A stretch of 64,000 bases of DNA from Methylorubrum suomiense (GTDB lineage: Bacteria > Pseudomonadota > Alphaproteobacteria > Rhizobiales > Beijerinckiaceae): NCBI RefSeq assembly GCF_022179765.1, contig NZ_BPRE01000003.1, forward strand, positions 62,001 through 126,000. Direction: 5' to 3'. Positions 8,930 through 17,770 of this stretch are shown here, piece by piece (position 1 is the first letter of the stretch; each line of letters opens with the position of its first letter). The translations under genes were made by a program, and so were the position numbers. The notes under the pieces are model-generated. The model was not told the origin of the DNA and ran no database searches. It saw only the letters and a program-made list of their open reading frames with translations.

Positions 8930-11900
8930 CTACTCGGCGGCGGCCGGCCGTTCATAGGATCCCGGCGCGTTGGCCGGCGCGCCCGGGCGATAGGGCACCT
9001 CCTCCGGTCCCGGCTCGTCGGTGGCGCCGACGAAGCGGCCGAACAGGCGTACGAACAGGCGCGAGAGGTCGTCGACGAGGAGGTAGATCGCCGGCACGAA
9101 GACCAGCGAGAGCAGGGTCGAGACGATCAGTCCACCGATCACCGCCACCGCCATCGGCGCGCGGAACTCGCCGCCGATGCCGAAGGCCATGGCCGAGGGC
9201 ACCATGCCGGCCGCCATGGCGATGGTGGTCATCACGATGGGCCGCGCCCGCTTGCGGCCGGCCTCCACGATCGCCGTGACGCGATCCACGCCGCGCGCCG
9301 TCTCCTCCACGGCGAAATCGACCAGCATGATCGCGTTCTTGGTCACCACGCCCATCAGCATCAGGATGCCGATGACCACCGGCATCGAGATCGGCATCTT
9401 GAAGATCAGGAGGCCGAGGATGGCGCCGCCGATGGAGAGCGGCAGCGAGAACAGGATGGTGAGCGGCTGGAGAAAATTGCCGAACAGCAGGATGAGGACG
9501 CCGAACACCATCATCAGCCCGGCGCCCATGGCGAGGGCGAAGCCCTCGAACACCTCGCCCATCACCTCGGCATCACCCGCCTGCTTGATGGTGACGCCCT
9601 CGGGCAGTTGGGTCGCGGCGGGCAGCGCCAGCACCTGATCGACGATGGTGCCGAGCGCGTCCGAGCCCTGGAGATCGCCCTCGACGGCGACCCGAATCGT
9701 GCGGTCGTAGCGCTCGATGCCGGAGGGGCCACGCCCGAGCTTGAGATCGGCCACCGCCGCGAGCGGAACCGCGGCGCCCGCCTTCACCGGCACCTTGAGG
9801 GCCTCGATCTCGGGCAATTGTCCGCGCAAAGTCTCCGGCAGCATCACCCGGATCGGGATCTGGCGGTCCTTGGCGTTGAACTTGGCGAGGTTGGCGGCGA
9901 TGTCGCCGATCGTGCCGACCCGCACGGTCTCGGCGATGAGGTCGGTCGAGACGCCGAGATCGGCCGCCACCGCGGGCTTCGGGGTGATGCGGATCTCGGT
10001 GCGGTCGAGGGGGGCCGTCGACATCACGTTGACGAGGTGGGGAACGCCCGCGGCCTCGCGCTGGAGCCGGGCGGCGACCTCGGTCACCACCTCCTTGTCG
10101 GGCCCCGCGACGATCAGGGCGAACTCGCGGTCGCCCCCGTCCTGCTGCGACCAGAAGCGGATGTCCGGCACCTGGCGGAGGATGTCGGAGATCTTCCGGT
10201 CGATCTGCTTCTGGGTCAGCCGGCGGGTGTTCTTCGGCGTGAGGTTCACGATGAGGCTCGCGAGGCGCACCTCCCTCCGAGTCGGCAATTGCCGCCCGCC
10301 ATCGACGAAGACGGATCGGACCTCGGGCATCGCCCGGATCGCCGCGACGATGCCGTCGCTGACGCGCTCGGTGTCGTCGAGCCGGGCGCCGGGGGGCAGC
10401 TCCACCACGAACATGCTGCGGGCCATGTCCTCCGCCGGCAGGAAGCCCGCGGGCAGGAGCCGCGTCGAGGCGATCGATCCGGCAAAGCAGGCGAGGCCGA
10501 GGACCAGCGTCACGTATTTGTGGCGCACCGACCAGGCCACGACCCGGCCGTAGAGCCGCATCACCGGCCCCTCGCGCTCATCGTCGGGACCGTGGTCGCG
10601 CAGGAAATAGGCGGCGAGCAGCGGCGTGATCAGCCGGGCCACCAGGAGCGAGGCGAACACCGCCGCCGCGATGGTGAGGCCGAACTGCTTGAAGAACTGC
10701 CCGGCGATCCCCGGCATGAAGGAGACGGGGGTGAAGATCGCGATGATGGTCGCCGTGATGGCGATCACCGCGAGCCCGATCTCGTCGGCGGCTTCCAGCG
10801 CCGCCCGGTAGGGCGATTTGCCCATCCGCATGTGGCGGACGATGTTCTCGATCTCGACGATGGCGTCGTCCACGAGGATGCCGGTCACCAGGGTGATGGC
10901 GAGCAGGCTGACCGCGTTGAGCGAGAAGCCGAGGACGCTCATCGCCCAGAAGGTCGGCAGCATCGAGAGCGGCAGGGCGATGGCCGCGATCAGGGTGGCG
11001 CGCCAGTCCCGCAGGAACAGGAACACCACGATCACGGCGAGGACCGCCCCTTCGAGCAGGCTCGTCATCGCCGCGTGGTAATTGCCGATGGTGTTGACGA
11101 CGCTGGTGTCGATCAGGTCGAAGCGCACGCCCGGATGGGCGGCGTGCAGCTCCTCGATGCGCTGGGCGACCCCGACCGCGACCTCGGCATCGCTCGCCCC
11201 CCGGCCGCGGGAGATCGCGAAGCCGACCACCGGCTCGCCGTTGAAGCGGGCGAAGGTGCGCGGCTCCTCCGCCGAATCCATGAGCGTCGCGAGTTCGTCG
11301 AGCCGCACCTTGCGCCCGCCCGGCACGACGATGGAGGTCGCCCCGAGCGTCTCCAGGCTCGCCGACCCGCCCAATGTCCGGATCGATTGCTCGGAGCCCG
11401 CGAGCTCCCCGCGCCCGCCCGCCATGTCGGCGGAGGTCAGGCGCAATTGCCGGTTCACGTCCGCCGCCGTGATGCCGAGCGCGAGCAGCCGGTCGGGCTT
11501 CAGCGTCACCCGGATCTCGCGGGCGACGCCGCCGAGCCGCTCGACGCTGGCGACGCCCTTCACCCCCTGGAGCGTGCGGGCGACCTTGTCCTCGACGAAC
11601 CACGACAGGTCTTCCGGGGTCATGGCGGGCGCCGACGCCCCGTAGATCATGATCGGCAGGCCGGCGACCTCGATGCGGGTGATGACCGGCTCGTCGATGG
11701 TCCGCGGCAGGTTGATCCGGATCTTCGAGATCGCGTCCTTCACGTCGTTGACGGCGCGGTCGTGGTTGGTCTCCAGGCGGAACTCGATGGTGGTGACCGA
11801 GGAACCCTCCGAGATCGTCGAGAGGATGTGCTTGACGCCCCTCACCCCCGACACCGAATCCTCGACCCACTTGGTCACCTGGGTCTGAAGCTCCGACGGC

Positions 11901-12070
11901 GCGGCGCCCGATTGCGTGATCACGACCGTGACGATCGGGATGTCGATATTGGGAAACCGGGTGATCGGCAGGCTGCGGAAGCTGACGAGGCCGAGCACGA
12001 TCAGCACGAGGAACAGGACGAGCGACGGGATCGGCTTGCGGATCGCCCAGGCGGAGACGTTGAGGCGCAT
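8930..12070 (-). CDS. RND efflux permease (AcrB/HAE1 family), pump 1
   Basis: A 1046-residue inner-membrane proton-driven efflux protein. The layout is the duplicated RND fold: first membrane helix at residues 12-30, large periplasmic domain starting PITRFPNIDIP, helices 2-6, then a second periplasmic domain and helices 7-12. The proton-relay acidic pair is visible in LVDDAIVEIEN of helix 4. The typical length is 1030-1060. It lies 11 bases after the adaptor gene on the same strand, so adaptor and permease form one transcript; no outer-membrane factor gene is adjacent. Substrates cannot be told from sequence. Confidence 0.93.
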   Translation of the reverse strand: MRLNVSAWAIRKPIPSLVLFLVLIVLGLVSFRSLPITRFPNIDIPIVTVVITQSGAAPSELQTQVTKWVEDSVSGVRGVKHILSTISEGSSVTTIEFRLETNHDRAVNDVKDAISKIRINLPRTIDEPVITRIEVAGLPIMIYGASAPAMTPEDLSWFVEDKVARTLQGVKGVASVERLGGVAREIRVTLKPDRLLALGITAADVNRQLRLTSADMAGGRGELAGSEQSIRTLGGSASLETLGATSIVVPGGRKVRLDELATLMDSAEEPRTFARFNGEPVVGFAISRGRGASDAEVAVGVAQRIEELHAAHPGVRFDLIDTSVVNTIGNYHAAMTSLLEGAVLAVIVVFLFLRDWRATLIAAIALPLSMLPTFWAMSVLGFSLNAVSLLAITLVTGILVDDAIVEIENIVRHMRMGKSPYRAALEAADEIGLAVIAITATIIAIFTPVSFMPGIAGQFFKQFGLTIAAAVFASLLVARLITPLLAAYFLRDHGPDDEREGPVMRLYGRVVAWSVRHKYVTLVLGLACFAGSIASTRLLPAGFLPAEDMARSMFVVELPPGARLDDTERVSDGIVAAIRAMPEVRSVFVDGGRQLPTRREVRLASLIVNLTPKNTRRLTQKQIDRKISDILRQVPDIRFWSQQDGGDREFALIVAGPDKEVVTEVAARLQREAAGVPHLVNVMSTAPLDRTEIRITPKPAVAADLGVSTDLIAETVRVGTIGDIAANLAKFNAKDRQIPIRVMLPETLRGQLPEIEALKVPVKAGAAVPLAAVADLKLGRGPSGIERYDRTIRVAVEGDLQGSDALGTIVDQVLALPAATQLPEGVTIKQAGDAEVMGEVFEGFALAMGAGLMMVFGVLILLFGNFLQPLTILFSLPLSIGGAILGLLIFKMPISMPVVIGILMLMGVVTKNAIMLVDFAVEETARGVDRVTAIVEAGRKRARPIVMTTIAMAAGMVPSAMAFGIGGEFRAPMAVAVIGGLIVSTLLSLVFVPAIYLLVDDLSRLFVRLFGRFVGATDEPGPEEVPYRPGAPANAPGSYERPAAAE

Positions 12071-12081
12071 CGGCTCCCCCC

Positions 12082-13284
12082 TCAGCGCGGCGCGGCGGCG
12101 GACCGCGCCGTCGGCAGGATCGGCCGCACCCCGTCGCCGTCGCGCAGGAACGAGCCGGCCCGCGCCACCACCGCGTCCCCAGGGGCGATGCCGGATCGGA
12201 TCTCGGTGAAGCCTTCCGCCGAGAGCCCGGTCTCGACCCGCCGGGCCGCGACGCGCCCCTCCGTCACGACGAGCACGGTGGCCGTACCGTCGGCGGCGTA
12301 GAGCACGGCGGCGAGCGGCACCGTGACGCCGGAGCGCCGGGCCACCTCGACCCGGCCGCGGGCGAAGGCGCCGATATGCAGAGCCGCGTCCGGCTCCAGG
12401 CGGATGCGGACCTTGCCGAGCCGCGTCGCGCGGTCGACCTCCGGATAGACCCGGCGCACCGCACCGGGGATGGCGCGCCCGTCCTCCAGTTCCAGGCGCG
12501 CCGGAGCGCCGGGATGGAGCCGGGGCAGGGCCGTCTCGGGCACCTCCCCTTCGAGCTCGATCTCACCGCGGGCGATCAGGCGGAACAGCGGCTCGCCGAC
12601 GGCGCTCGCGGTGGCGCCGATGCGGGCCGTGCGGCGGCTGACGATGCCGGATTCGGGCGCGCGGATCTCGGTGCGGGCACGCCGGAGCGCGATCTCGCGC
12701 CCCTGCGCCTGCGCGGCGGCGAGATCGGCCTGAGCCAGCGCGAGCCCCGCCTGCGCGGCGGCGAGCCGCCCATTGGCCCCGTCGGAGGCCGAGACGCGCT
12801 GTTCCAGGGTGACCGCGGTGGCGTTGCCGGTCTGGACCAGCGCCCGCGCCCGCTCCAGCGCCTGACGCGCCTCGGTCTGCACCGCCTCGGCCTGGACGAT
12901 CTGGCTCCGCGCCTGGAGGATCGCGGCCTCGGCCTTGGCGCTCGCCGCTTCATTGGCGGCCTCCTGCGTCTCGATCATCTCCCGCGAGAGGCGCGCCAGC
13001 ACCGCGCCCTTCGCGACCCGGTCGCCCTCCTCCACGGCGAGTTCGACGATGCGCAGGCCCTCGACCTCGGGGGCGACCAGGATCTCGTCCCGGGGCACCA
13101 GGGTACCGGTGACGATCGCCCGCTCGACGAGCTCGCGCCGCTCGGCCGGCACCACGCTCACGGCGGGAAGAAGTGCGGCCGGATCCGGGACGGCGGCGGC
13201 GGGCGCCTCCTCGGCGGCGCGGGCGCCGCCGGGAGCGAGGCTCAGCAGAGCCGCGACCGGCAGGACGAGGAGGCGGGCAGGCAT
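12082..13284 (-). CDS. RND periplasmic adaptor (membrane fusion protein), pump 1
   Basis: A 400-residue adaptor linking the permease to an outer-membrane channel. It has a Sec signal peptide (residues 1-23, cleavage after ARA), a lipoyl half near VAPEVEGLRIVELAVEEGDRV, an alpha-helical hairpin rich in Ala/Glu/Gln (about 95-195), the second lipoyl half (TEIRAPESGIVS), then beta-barrel and membrane-proximal domains. No lipobox Cys is present, so it is not lipid-anchored. It is the first gene of the pump 1 operon. Confidence 0.92.
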   Translation of the reverse strand: MPARLLVLPVAALLSLAPGGARAAEEAPAAAVPDPAALLPAVSVVPAERRELVERAIVTGTLVPRDEILVAPEVEGLRIVELAVEEGDRVAKGAVLARLSREMIETQEAANEAASAKAEAAILQARSQIVQAEAVQTEARQALERARALVQTGNATAVTLEQRVSASDGANGRLAAAQAGLALAQADLAAAQAQGREIALRRARTEIRAPESGIVSRRTARIGATASAVGEPLFRLIARGEIELEGEVPETALPRLHPGAPARLELEDGRAIPGAVRRVYPEVDRATRLGKVRIRLEPDAALHIGAFARGRVEVARRSGVTVPLAAVLYAADGTATVLVVTEGRVAARRVETGLSAEGFTEIRSGIAPGDAVVARAGSFLRDGDGVRPILPTARSAAAPR

Positions 13285-13509
13285 GAAACGTCACTTCAAT
13301 AATGGGTCGGCAATACGCGCCCACCTTGTCCCGATCGCGGGCGATTTCGTGGCGCGGTGGAAGGTCGCACCCGTTCGACCCCTGCATGTACTGCAACCGT
13401 GCCCGGCCCTGCGGGTTGTCCCATGACAGGATTCGCCGTGCCGCCCGGAGCGATGGCTCGCGGGAAGGACCGGGCGAACCGCCGCCCCGTTCTCGATGAG
13501 GTTCTCGGC

Positions 13510-13692
13510 ATGAGCATCTTCCAGATTCGCCAGAAGATCAGCGGCACCGTCCTCTGGACCGGCAGCGCCGACGACGAGCGCGCCGCCCTCGACGCCATGG
13601 CCCGCGAGGCCGGCTACGCCGATTACGCCGCCCTGCCCGACGGCCTGCGCAGCGCCGGCTTCGAGACGTCGAAGCTCGACCTGATCTCCTGA
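13510..13692 (+). CDS. Small conserved-looking hypothetical protein
   Basis: A 60-residue soluble protein starting MSIFQIRQKISGTV, with an acidic helix-rich middle (DDERAALDAMAREAGY). The ATG at 13510 is preferred because the upstream 51 in-frame codons look non-coding and GATGAGG lies about 10 bases before it. It has the high third-position G+C expected of a real gene here. No function is recognised. Confidence 0.6.
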   Translation: MSIFQIRQKISGTVLWTGSADDERAALDAMAREAGYADYAALPDGLRSAGFETSKLDLIS

Positions 13693-13748
13693 GGTTCGGG
13701 GATCCGAAGGCCTCAGGCCCCGGTGGGGCCGAAAGACGGCTTCGCCGA

Positions 13749-13845
13749 CCAGGGCTCTGCCCTGGACCCGCGAAAGGACTCGTCCTTTCGCAACCGCAAT
13801 CATGAGGCTCACCGGAGCATTCTTGCCTCGGTGGCCCTCATGATT
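13749..13845. terminator. Three consecutive hairpins between convergent genes
   Basis: Three stems follow one another: CCAGGGC/GCCCTGG (13749-13765), GCGAAAGGA/TCCTTTCGC with a 4-base loop (13770-13791), and an imperfect AATCATGAGG...CCTCATGATT stem (13798-13845) that includes the mazG stop codon. Position between convergent ends suggests a bidirectional terminator or repeat element; there is no T-run. Confidence 0.5.
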
Positions 13846-14677
13846 CCGTGCGCTTGACCGCCTGCCAGGCGGTCTCCATGGCAGCGAGGTCGCTGCCCTC
13901 GAGGCCCGCATCGAGGCGGGCCGCCATGGCGGTGAAGCGCCGCTCGAACTTGAGCGTGCCCCGCCGCAGGGCCTCCTCCGGATCGACCCCCGCGTGCCGG
14001 GCGAGGTTGGCGACCGAGAACAGCAGGTCGCCGATCTCCTTGAACACCGCCTCCGGGTCGCCGGCCGCCAGGCTCTCCTCGACCTCGTCCACCTCCTCGC
14101 GCACCTTGCCGAGCACTTGGCCCGCATCCGGCCAGTCGAAGCCGGTGGCCGCCGCCCGGCGCGAGATCGCGTCGGCCCGGGCCAGAGCCGGCAGCGCGAG
14201 GGGCACGCCGGCGAGGGGGCCGGGTTCCGGTGCGCCGCGCCCCGCTGCCGCCTTCGCGGCCCGCTCCTGCGCCTTGATCACGCCCCAGGCCGCCTTGATC
14301 GCCGCCGGATCGTCCGGCCGCTGTCCCGGTGGCAGGAACGCGCCGGTGGCGTCGAAGACGTGCGGATGGCGGCGGATCAGCTTGGCGCAGATCGCCTCGG
14401 CGACGTCGTCGAAATCGAAGGCGCCCGCTTCCTGGGCGATCCGGGACTGGAACACGACTTGGAGCAGAAGGTCGCCGAGCTCGTCGCGCAGGTCGTCCGC
14501 ATCCTTCCGATCGACCGCGTCGGCTACCTCGTAGGCCTCCTCGATCGTGTAGGGGACGATGCTCTCGGGCGTTTGCGCCAAGTCCCAGGCGCAGCCCCGG
14601 TCGGGATCGCGCAAGCGCGCCATCAGCGTCCGCAGCCGGTCGATCGCCGCCTCGTTCATCTCCGTTTTCCCCGCCAT
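13838..14677 (-). CDS. mazG: MazG nucleoside triphosphate pyrophosphohydrolase
   Basis: A 279-residue MazG. It hydrolyses (d)NTPs to monophosphates and pyrophosphate, cleaning the nucleotide pool. Both MazG-type four-helix domains are visible. The first has CAWDLAQTPESI, YEVADAVDR and the metal-binding DELGDLLLQVVFQSRIA; the second has KVREEVDEVEES and KEIGDLLFSVANLARH. The ATG at 14677 is taken as start, with 14659 an alternative; the frame extends to 14809 but that part is arginine-rich and atypical. Full length is normal for the family. Confidence 0.92.
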   Translation of the reverse strand: MAGKTEMNEAAIDRLRTLMARLRDPDRGCAWDLAQTPESIVPYTIEEAYEVADAVDRKDADDLRDELGDLLLQVVFQSRIAQEAGAFDFDDVAEAICAKLIRRHPHVFDATGAFLPPGQRPDDPAAIKAAWGVIKAQERAAKAAAGRGAPEPGPLAGVPLALPALARADAISRRAAATGFDWPDAGQVLGKVREEVDEVEESLAAGDPEAVFKEIGDLLFSVANLARHAGVDPEEALRRGTLKFERRFTAMAARLDAGLEGSDLAAMETAWQAVKRTES

Positions 14678-14976
14678 CCGCCGCGCCCCCGGCCGTACCC
14701 GCCCCCGGCTCATAGCCGTTCCAGCGCTCGGACGGCAGCTTTCGACCGAGCCGGCGGCGATGCGCCCGGCGGGGACAACCCGGGCCGAATCCCGATCCGA
14801 CCTGTGCAAAATTCCTTGTATTCCTTTTGAAAATGAGGATTCGAAATCTGTTCTTTTTGACGAACGATGCCTCAGCCCCCTTAGGAAAGGTATCAGTAAG
14901 GGATTCTTCGAGAGTCAGTTCGGCAAGTTATAAGGGACGCGAAAAACCTCTTTCTCGACCATGGCTTAGGACCCAT
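14678..14976. other. A+T-rich stretch between mazG and the iterons
   Basis: No gene seen. Bases 14807-14960 are clearly A+T-richer than the flanks (runs such as TTCCTTTTGAAAATGAGG and TTCTTTTTGACG). A+T-rich DNA beside iterons is the usual place for origin melting, so this may be the unwinding part of the putative origin. No clear DnaA box was found. Confidence 0.4.
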
Positions 14977-14980
14977 TCGC

Positions 14981-15194
14981 GCATCCAACTCTGCGCATCC
15001 GCGCATCGAACTCTGCGCGGTCCCGCATCGGATTCTGCGCGGATCCGGCGGGCCGATGCATCGGATTCTGCGCGGGGCCGCACGGGATTCGGCGTGGATC
15101 GCGGCGCCCGCCGGTGGATCGTGGGGACAAGGCCCCGGTCCGGGGCGTATCGAACTCTGCGCAGGGTGATTCCGGCCCGTATCGGACTCTGCGC
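14981..15194 (+). repeat. Iteron-like direct repeats upstream of the RepA_C gene
   Basis: Direct repeats of a 16-base unit close to GCATCGRAYTCTGCGC start at 14981, 15003, 15025, 15058, 15147 and 15179, with a degenerate copy at 15080. Start-to-start distances are 22, 22, 33, 22, 67 and 32 bases, all near multiples of one 11-base helical turn, so the copies lie on one face of the DNA. Such phased repeats upstream of a replication initiator gene are the hallmark of iteron origins. The repeat-free bases from 15195 to 15457 lead to the gene. Confidence 0.78.
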
Positions 15195-15457
15195 GGGGGC
15201 GGGGCGGTCGCGTCGCGATGTCTCCGGGCGCCTTCCGGGCCTCTGCCCCGATAGGCCTGTGCAGACCGGGCCGGGGATGCGTGAATTGCCGGGAAAACTC
15301 GCGGACCCCCTGGGACTCCGCGGAGCCGAATCGCGACAGATCGGTTGGCGGCAGGAGCTCGATTCGAGGCTCGAAGCCGTGGCGGATGCCCGAGGACCCC
15401 GTGAGCGTGTATTTCCCTCCCTGCCCCGTTCCGGCGGCCGAGCGTTAGGCGCCGGTC

Positions 15458-16543
15458 ATGTCCGGGCTCGAGGCCAAGATCGATCGGATCCGTGACGCGG
15501 ATCTGCGCGCCGAGCTGGAGGCGGCCCGGGGCGGCTTCCTGTTCGCGCCGATCGTCGAGCACCTGCTCTACCGCCAGCGGGAGCGCGACGCGGAGCGGGA
15601 AGCGGCCGGGGCCCAGGCCGAGCGGCGCGAGGCCATGGGCCGCGACCGGCGCCGCCGCGAGGCCGTGCGCGAGGTCATCGAGAACGAGCCGACGGCGCCG
15701 GAGAACCTCCAGCACCTGCACTCGGTCCTGGCGCTCTGCGGCCTGCCCTATCGCGATCCCGGCGCGACCCGGGAATTCGTGCGGGAATACGGCCGCAATT
15801 CCCTGAGCCTCACCGCCGGGCGCCTCAAGAACCCGATCACCGGCGAGATGGAGCCGCAGGGCTTGCCCTACGGCCCCAAGGCGCGCCTCGTGCTGCTGCA
15901 TCTCTGCACCGAGGCGGTGCGTCAGCGCAGCCCGACCGTCGAGGTCGCCGACAGCCTGTCCGGCTTCATGAAGGCCATGGGCTTCGCCGTCACCGGCGGC
16001 GAGCGCGGCACGATCGGCGCCTTCAAGGAACAGCTCAACCGCCTCGCCGCCTGCTCGATGCAGATCGGCCTGTGGGACGGGGAGGGCCAGGCCTCGACCC
16101 TCAACGTGCCCCCTTTCCGCGCCCTGGAGCTGTGGCGGCGCGGCGAGGACGGCCTGGTCTGGCAGAAGACCGTCTCGTTCCACCAGGATTTCTACGACAG
16201 CCTGATCCGGCACGCCCTGCCCGTCGATATCCGCGCGGCCCGCGCCTTCTCCGGCTCGGCGCGCAAGCTCGATCTGCTGTTCTGGACCGGCTACCGCCTG
16301 CGCGCCCTGCAGCGCCCCCTGCGGCTTACCTGGGAGAACCTGCACCGCCAGTTCGGCGCCGAGAACGCCAGCCTGCGCAGCTTCCGCCAAGCCTTCAAGG
16401 CGGACCTCGCCGGCCTGCTGGAGGTGTTTCCGAAGCTGCGCATCGATCTCGACGAGGGCGGCCTGCTGCTCTACCCGGCGGAGCCCGGCAGCCTGCTGGT
16501 GCCGCCGAAGGCCGCCCGGCCGGCCAAGACCGCGCGCGCCTGA
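15458..16543 (+). CDS. repA: Plasmid-type replication initiator, RepA_C family
   Basis: A 361-residue protein matching the plasmid RepA_C (PF04796-type) initiators in arrangement: GLPYGPKARLVLLHLCTEAV, the SLSGFMKAMGF helix, FKEQLNRLAAC, HQDFYDSLIRHALPVDIRA, KLDLLFWTGYRLRAL and FRQAFKADLAGLLEVFP. A charged helical N-terminus (residues 1-80) precedes this core. RepA proteins of this type bind iterons and start plasmid replication; phased iteron-like repeats lie directly upstream. Its presence between mazG and a lipase gene, with housekeeping genes all round, suggests an integrated plasmid remnant or a domesticated initiator. The frame is intact. Confidence 0.85.
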   Translation: MSGLEAKIDRIRDADLRAELEAARGGFLFAPIVEHLLYRQRERDAEREAAGAQAERREAMGRDRRRREAVREVIENEPTAPENLQHLHSVLALCGLPYRDPGATREFVREYGRNSLSLTAGRLKNPITGEMEPQGLPYGPKARLVLLHLCTEAVRQRSPTVEVADSLSGFMKAMGFAVTGGERGTIGAFKEQLNRLAACSMQIGLWDGEGQASTLNVPPFRALELWRRGEDGLVWQKTVSFHQDFYDSLIRHALPVDIRAARAFSGSARKLDLLFWTGYRLRALQRPLRLTWENLHRQFGAENASLRSFRQAFKADLAGLLEVFPKLRIDLDEGGLLLYPAEPGSLLVPPKAARPAKTARA

Positions 16544-16907
16544 ACCGGTCTCTTCCTCATCTCGGAATCGGGCATGTGCGGCGGAATATGCCGCCCGTGC
16601 GTCTTCCCTTGCCGCGGACCGGGCGGTCAGCGTGACGGTCCGGTGGCATGGGGCAGCTTATATTCCCTGTCGCTATATTCCATATAATTCCGATAGTTCC
16701 GAAAGTAATGCGTTCCGATTAAATGGGAATACAGCGGTCGGAACAAGGCCGCCTTGTGTCATCCATCGGCTCCTACGGAACAGGAAGGTACGGAACGAAA
16801 TTTCCGCATATTCCATTCCGACTCATGACGATCGGCTATTCCATTCTCTCCGCGATCCGCTATCTTCCCAACCTGTTCTTCCCGGGCGCAGTTGGAGTAT
16901 TCGGAAC
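16544..16907. other. A+T-rich intergenic region with repeated TATTCC/GGAATA
   Basis: No gene seen. The region is A+T-rich, with TATTCC or its complement at several places, including TATATTCC twice 17 bases apart (about 16658-16682), GGAATA near 16582 and 16725, and TATTCC near 16809 and 16837. These may be operator sites for the flanking DNA-binding proteins or part of the replication region. Confidence 0.4.
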
Positions 16908-17522
16908 ATGGGGCTCTCGGAAGCGCAGGCCGAGGCGCGGCTGGCGGATCTGCGCCGCCGCCGCGATGCCCTCGAGCGGGAGATCGCCGACCTCGTGCTC
17001 TACCTCGAACTCGGCCGCCGCCTCGCCGGGCCGGCGGGGCAGGGGGACACGGACACGGGCACGGACAGGAATTTGGATCGGCATTCGGACGGGGATCGGA
17101 GCAAGGACAGGCATGGTCCCGCCCCGGTCCGTCCGCCCGCGGAGCCGGTCCGAGCCCCCGCCCCTCCGCCCGCGCCGCGAGCCCCGGCTGCGTTCGCCTC
17201 TCCACCGCCCTCCCCGCCTCCGGTCCCGGTGGACGCGCCGGTCATGCGGATGGAGGGTGAGCCCGGCCTGTCGGAGACGGTGCAGGCACGCCGCTACGGC
17301 CGGGCGCTGATCGAGGCGGCGCTGGCCATTCTGGAGGAGGCCGGGCGCCCGCTCCATGCGAGCGAGATCTGGGCGCGGCTCGCCGAGCGGGATTTCGCGC
17401 TTCCGGGCGCCGACCCGGTGGCGGCGCTCAACACGCGGCTCTGGAAGCGCTCCGGCCCCGGCGGCCCGCTCCGCCGCCTGGGCGAGGCCGTCTACGCTCC
17501 GGGCGAGGCGGAGGAGGGGTGA
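16908..17522 (+). CDS. HARE-HTH (winged-helix) domain protein with coiled-coil N-terminus
   Basis: A 204-residue protein in three parts. Residues 1-35 are a charged helix (AQAEARLADLRRRRDALERE), likely coiled coil. Residues 40-115 are low-complexity Asp/Gly/Thr then Pro/Ala-rich linker. Residues 125-200 resemble a HARE-HTH winged helix (AALAILEEAGRPLHASEIWARL... ALNTRLWKRSG), a fold found in RNA polymerase delta, restriction enzymes and chromatin proteins. The ATG at 16908 follows GGAG at 16893-16896, 11 bases upstream. It probably binds DNA. Its place directly after the RepA_C gene suggests a role in the same replication or partition module. Confidence 0.7.
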   Translation: MGLSEAQAEARLADLRRRRDALEREIADLVLYLELGRRLAGPAGQGDTDTGTDRNLDRHSDGDRSKDRHGPAPVRPPAEPVRAPAPPPAPRAPAAFASPPPSPPPVPVDAPVMRMEGEPGLSETVQARRYGRALIEAALAILEEAGRPLHASEIWARLAERDFALPGADPVAALNTRLWKRSGPGGPLRRLGEAVYAPGEAEEG

Positions 17523-17611
17523 GGCGCGCTCCGGCGATGTCGAGGATGTCGATGCGGTGGCGACACGGATCGGTCGTCGCCCGCCGCCTCGCCGAGCGAT
17601 CCGGTGACGTC

Positions 17612-17735
17612 CCCCTCACGCCCTCGTCCTGAGCGGTCGCAGAGGAGGGCGCCGGACAGGGCGTGCCGGGCCAAAACTCTCTTTGCGAGGCTTCCGCCTT
17701 CGGCTGCGCCCCCGAGGATGAGGACGAAGGGCAGG
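17612..17735. repeat. Degenerate long palindromic repeat between convergent genes (copy 1)
   Basis: A worn copy of the family seen at 28431 and 39105: left part CCCTCGTCCTGAG with AGGAGGG, right part GAGGCTTCCGCCTTCGGCTGCG then GAGGATGAG. It lies between the convergent HARE-HTH and lipase genes. Confidence 0.5.
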
Positions 17736-17770
17736 GCGGGTCTTGGTGGCGAACCCCCTCCCCCATCGCA

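Noticed and set aside
8840..12301. An 1153-codon plus-strand open frame opposite RND pump 1
   Set aside because: It is an antisense shadow with Asp/His/Arg-rich text, while the minus strand encodes a textbook RND permease.
14961..15200. CRISPR array as an explanation for the repeats before RepA_C
   Set aside because: Repeats are only 16 bases, imperfect, and separated by 6-50 bases of irregular length; there are no cas genes. Phased iterons fit better.
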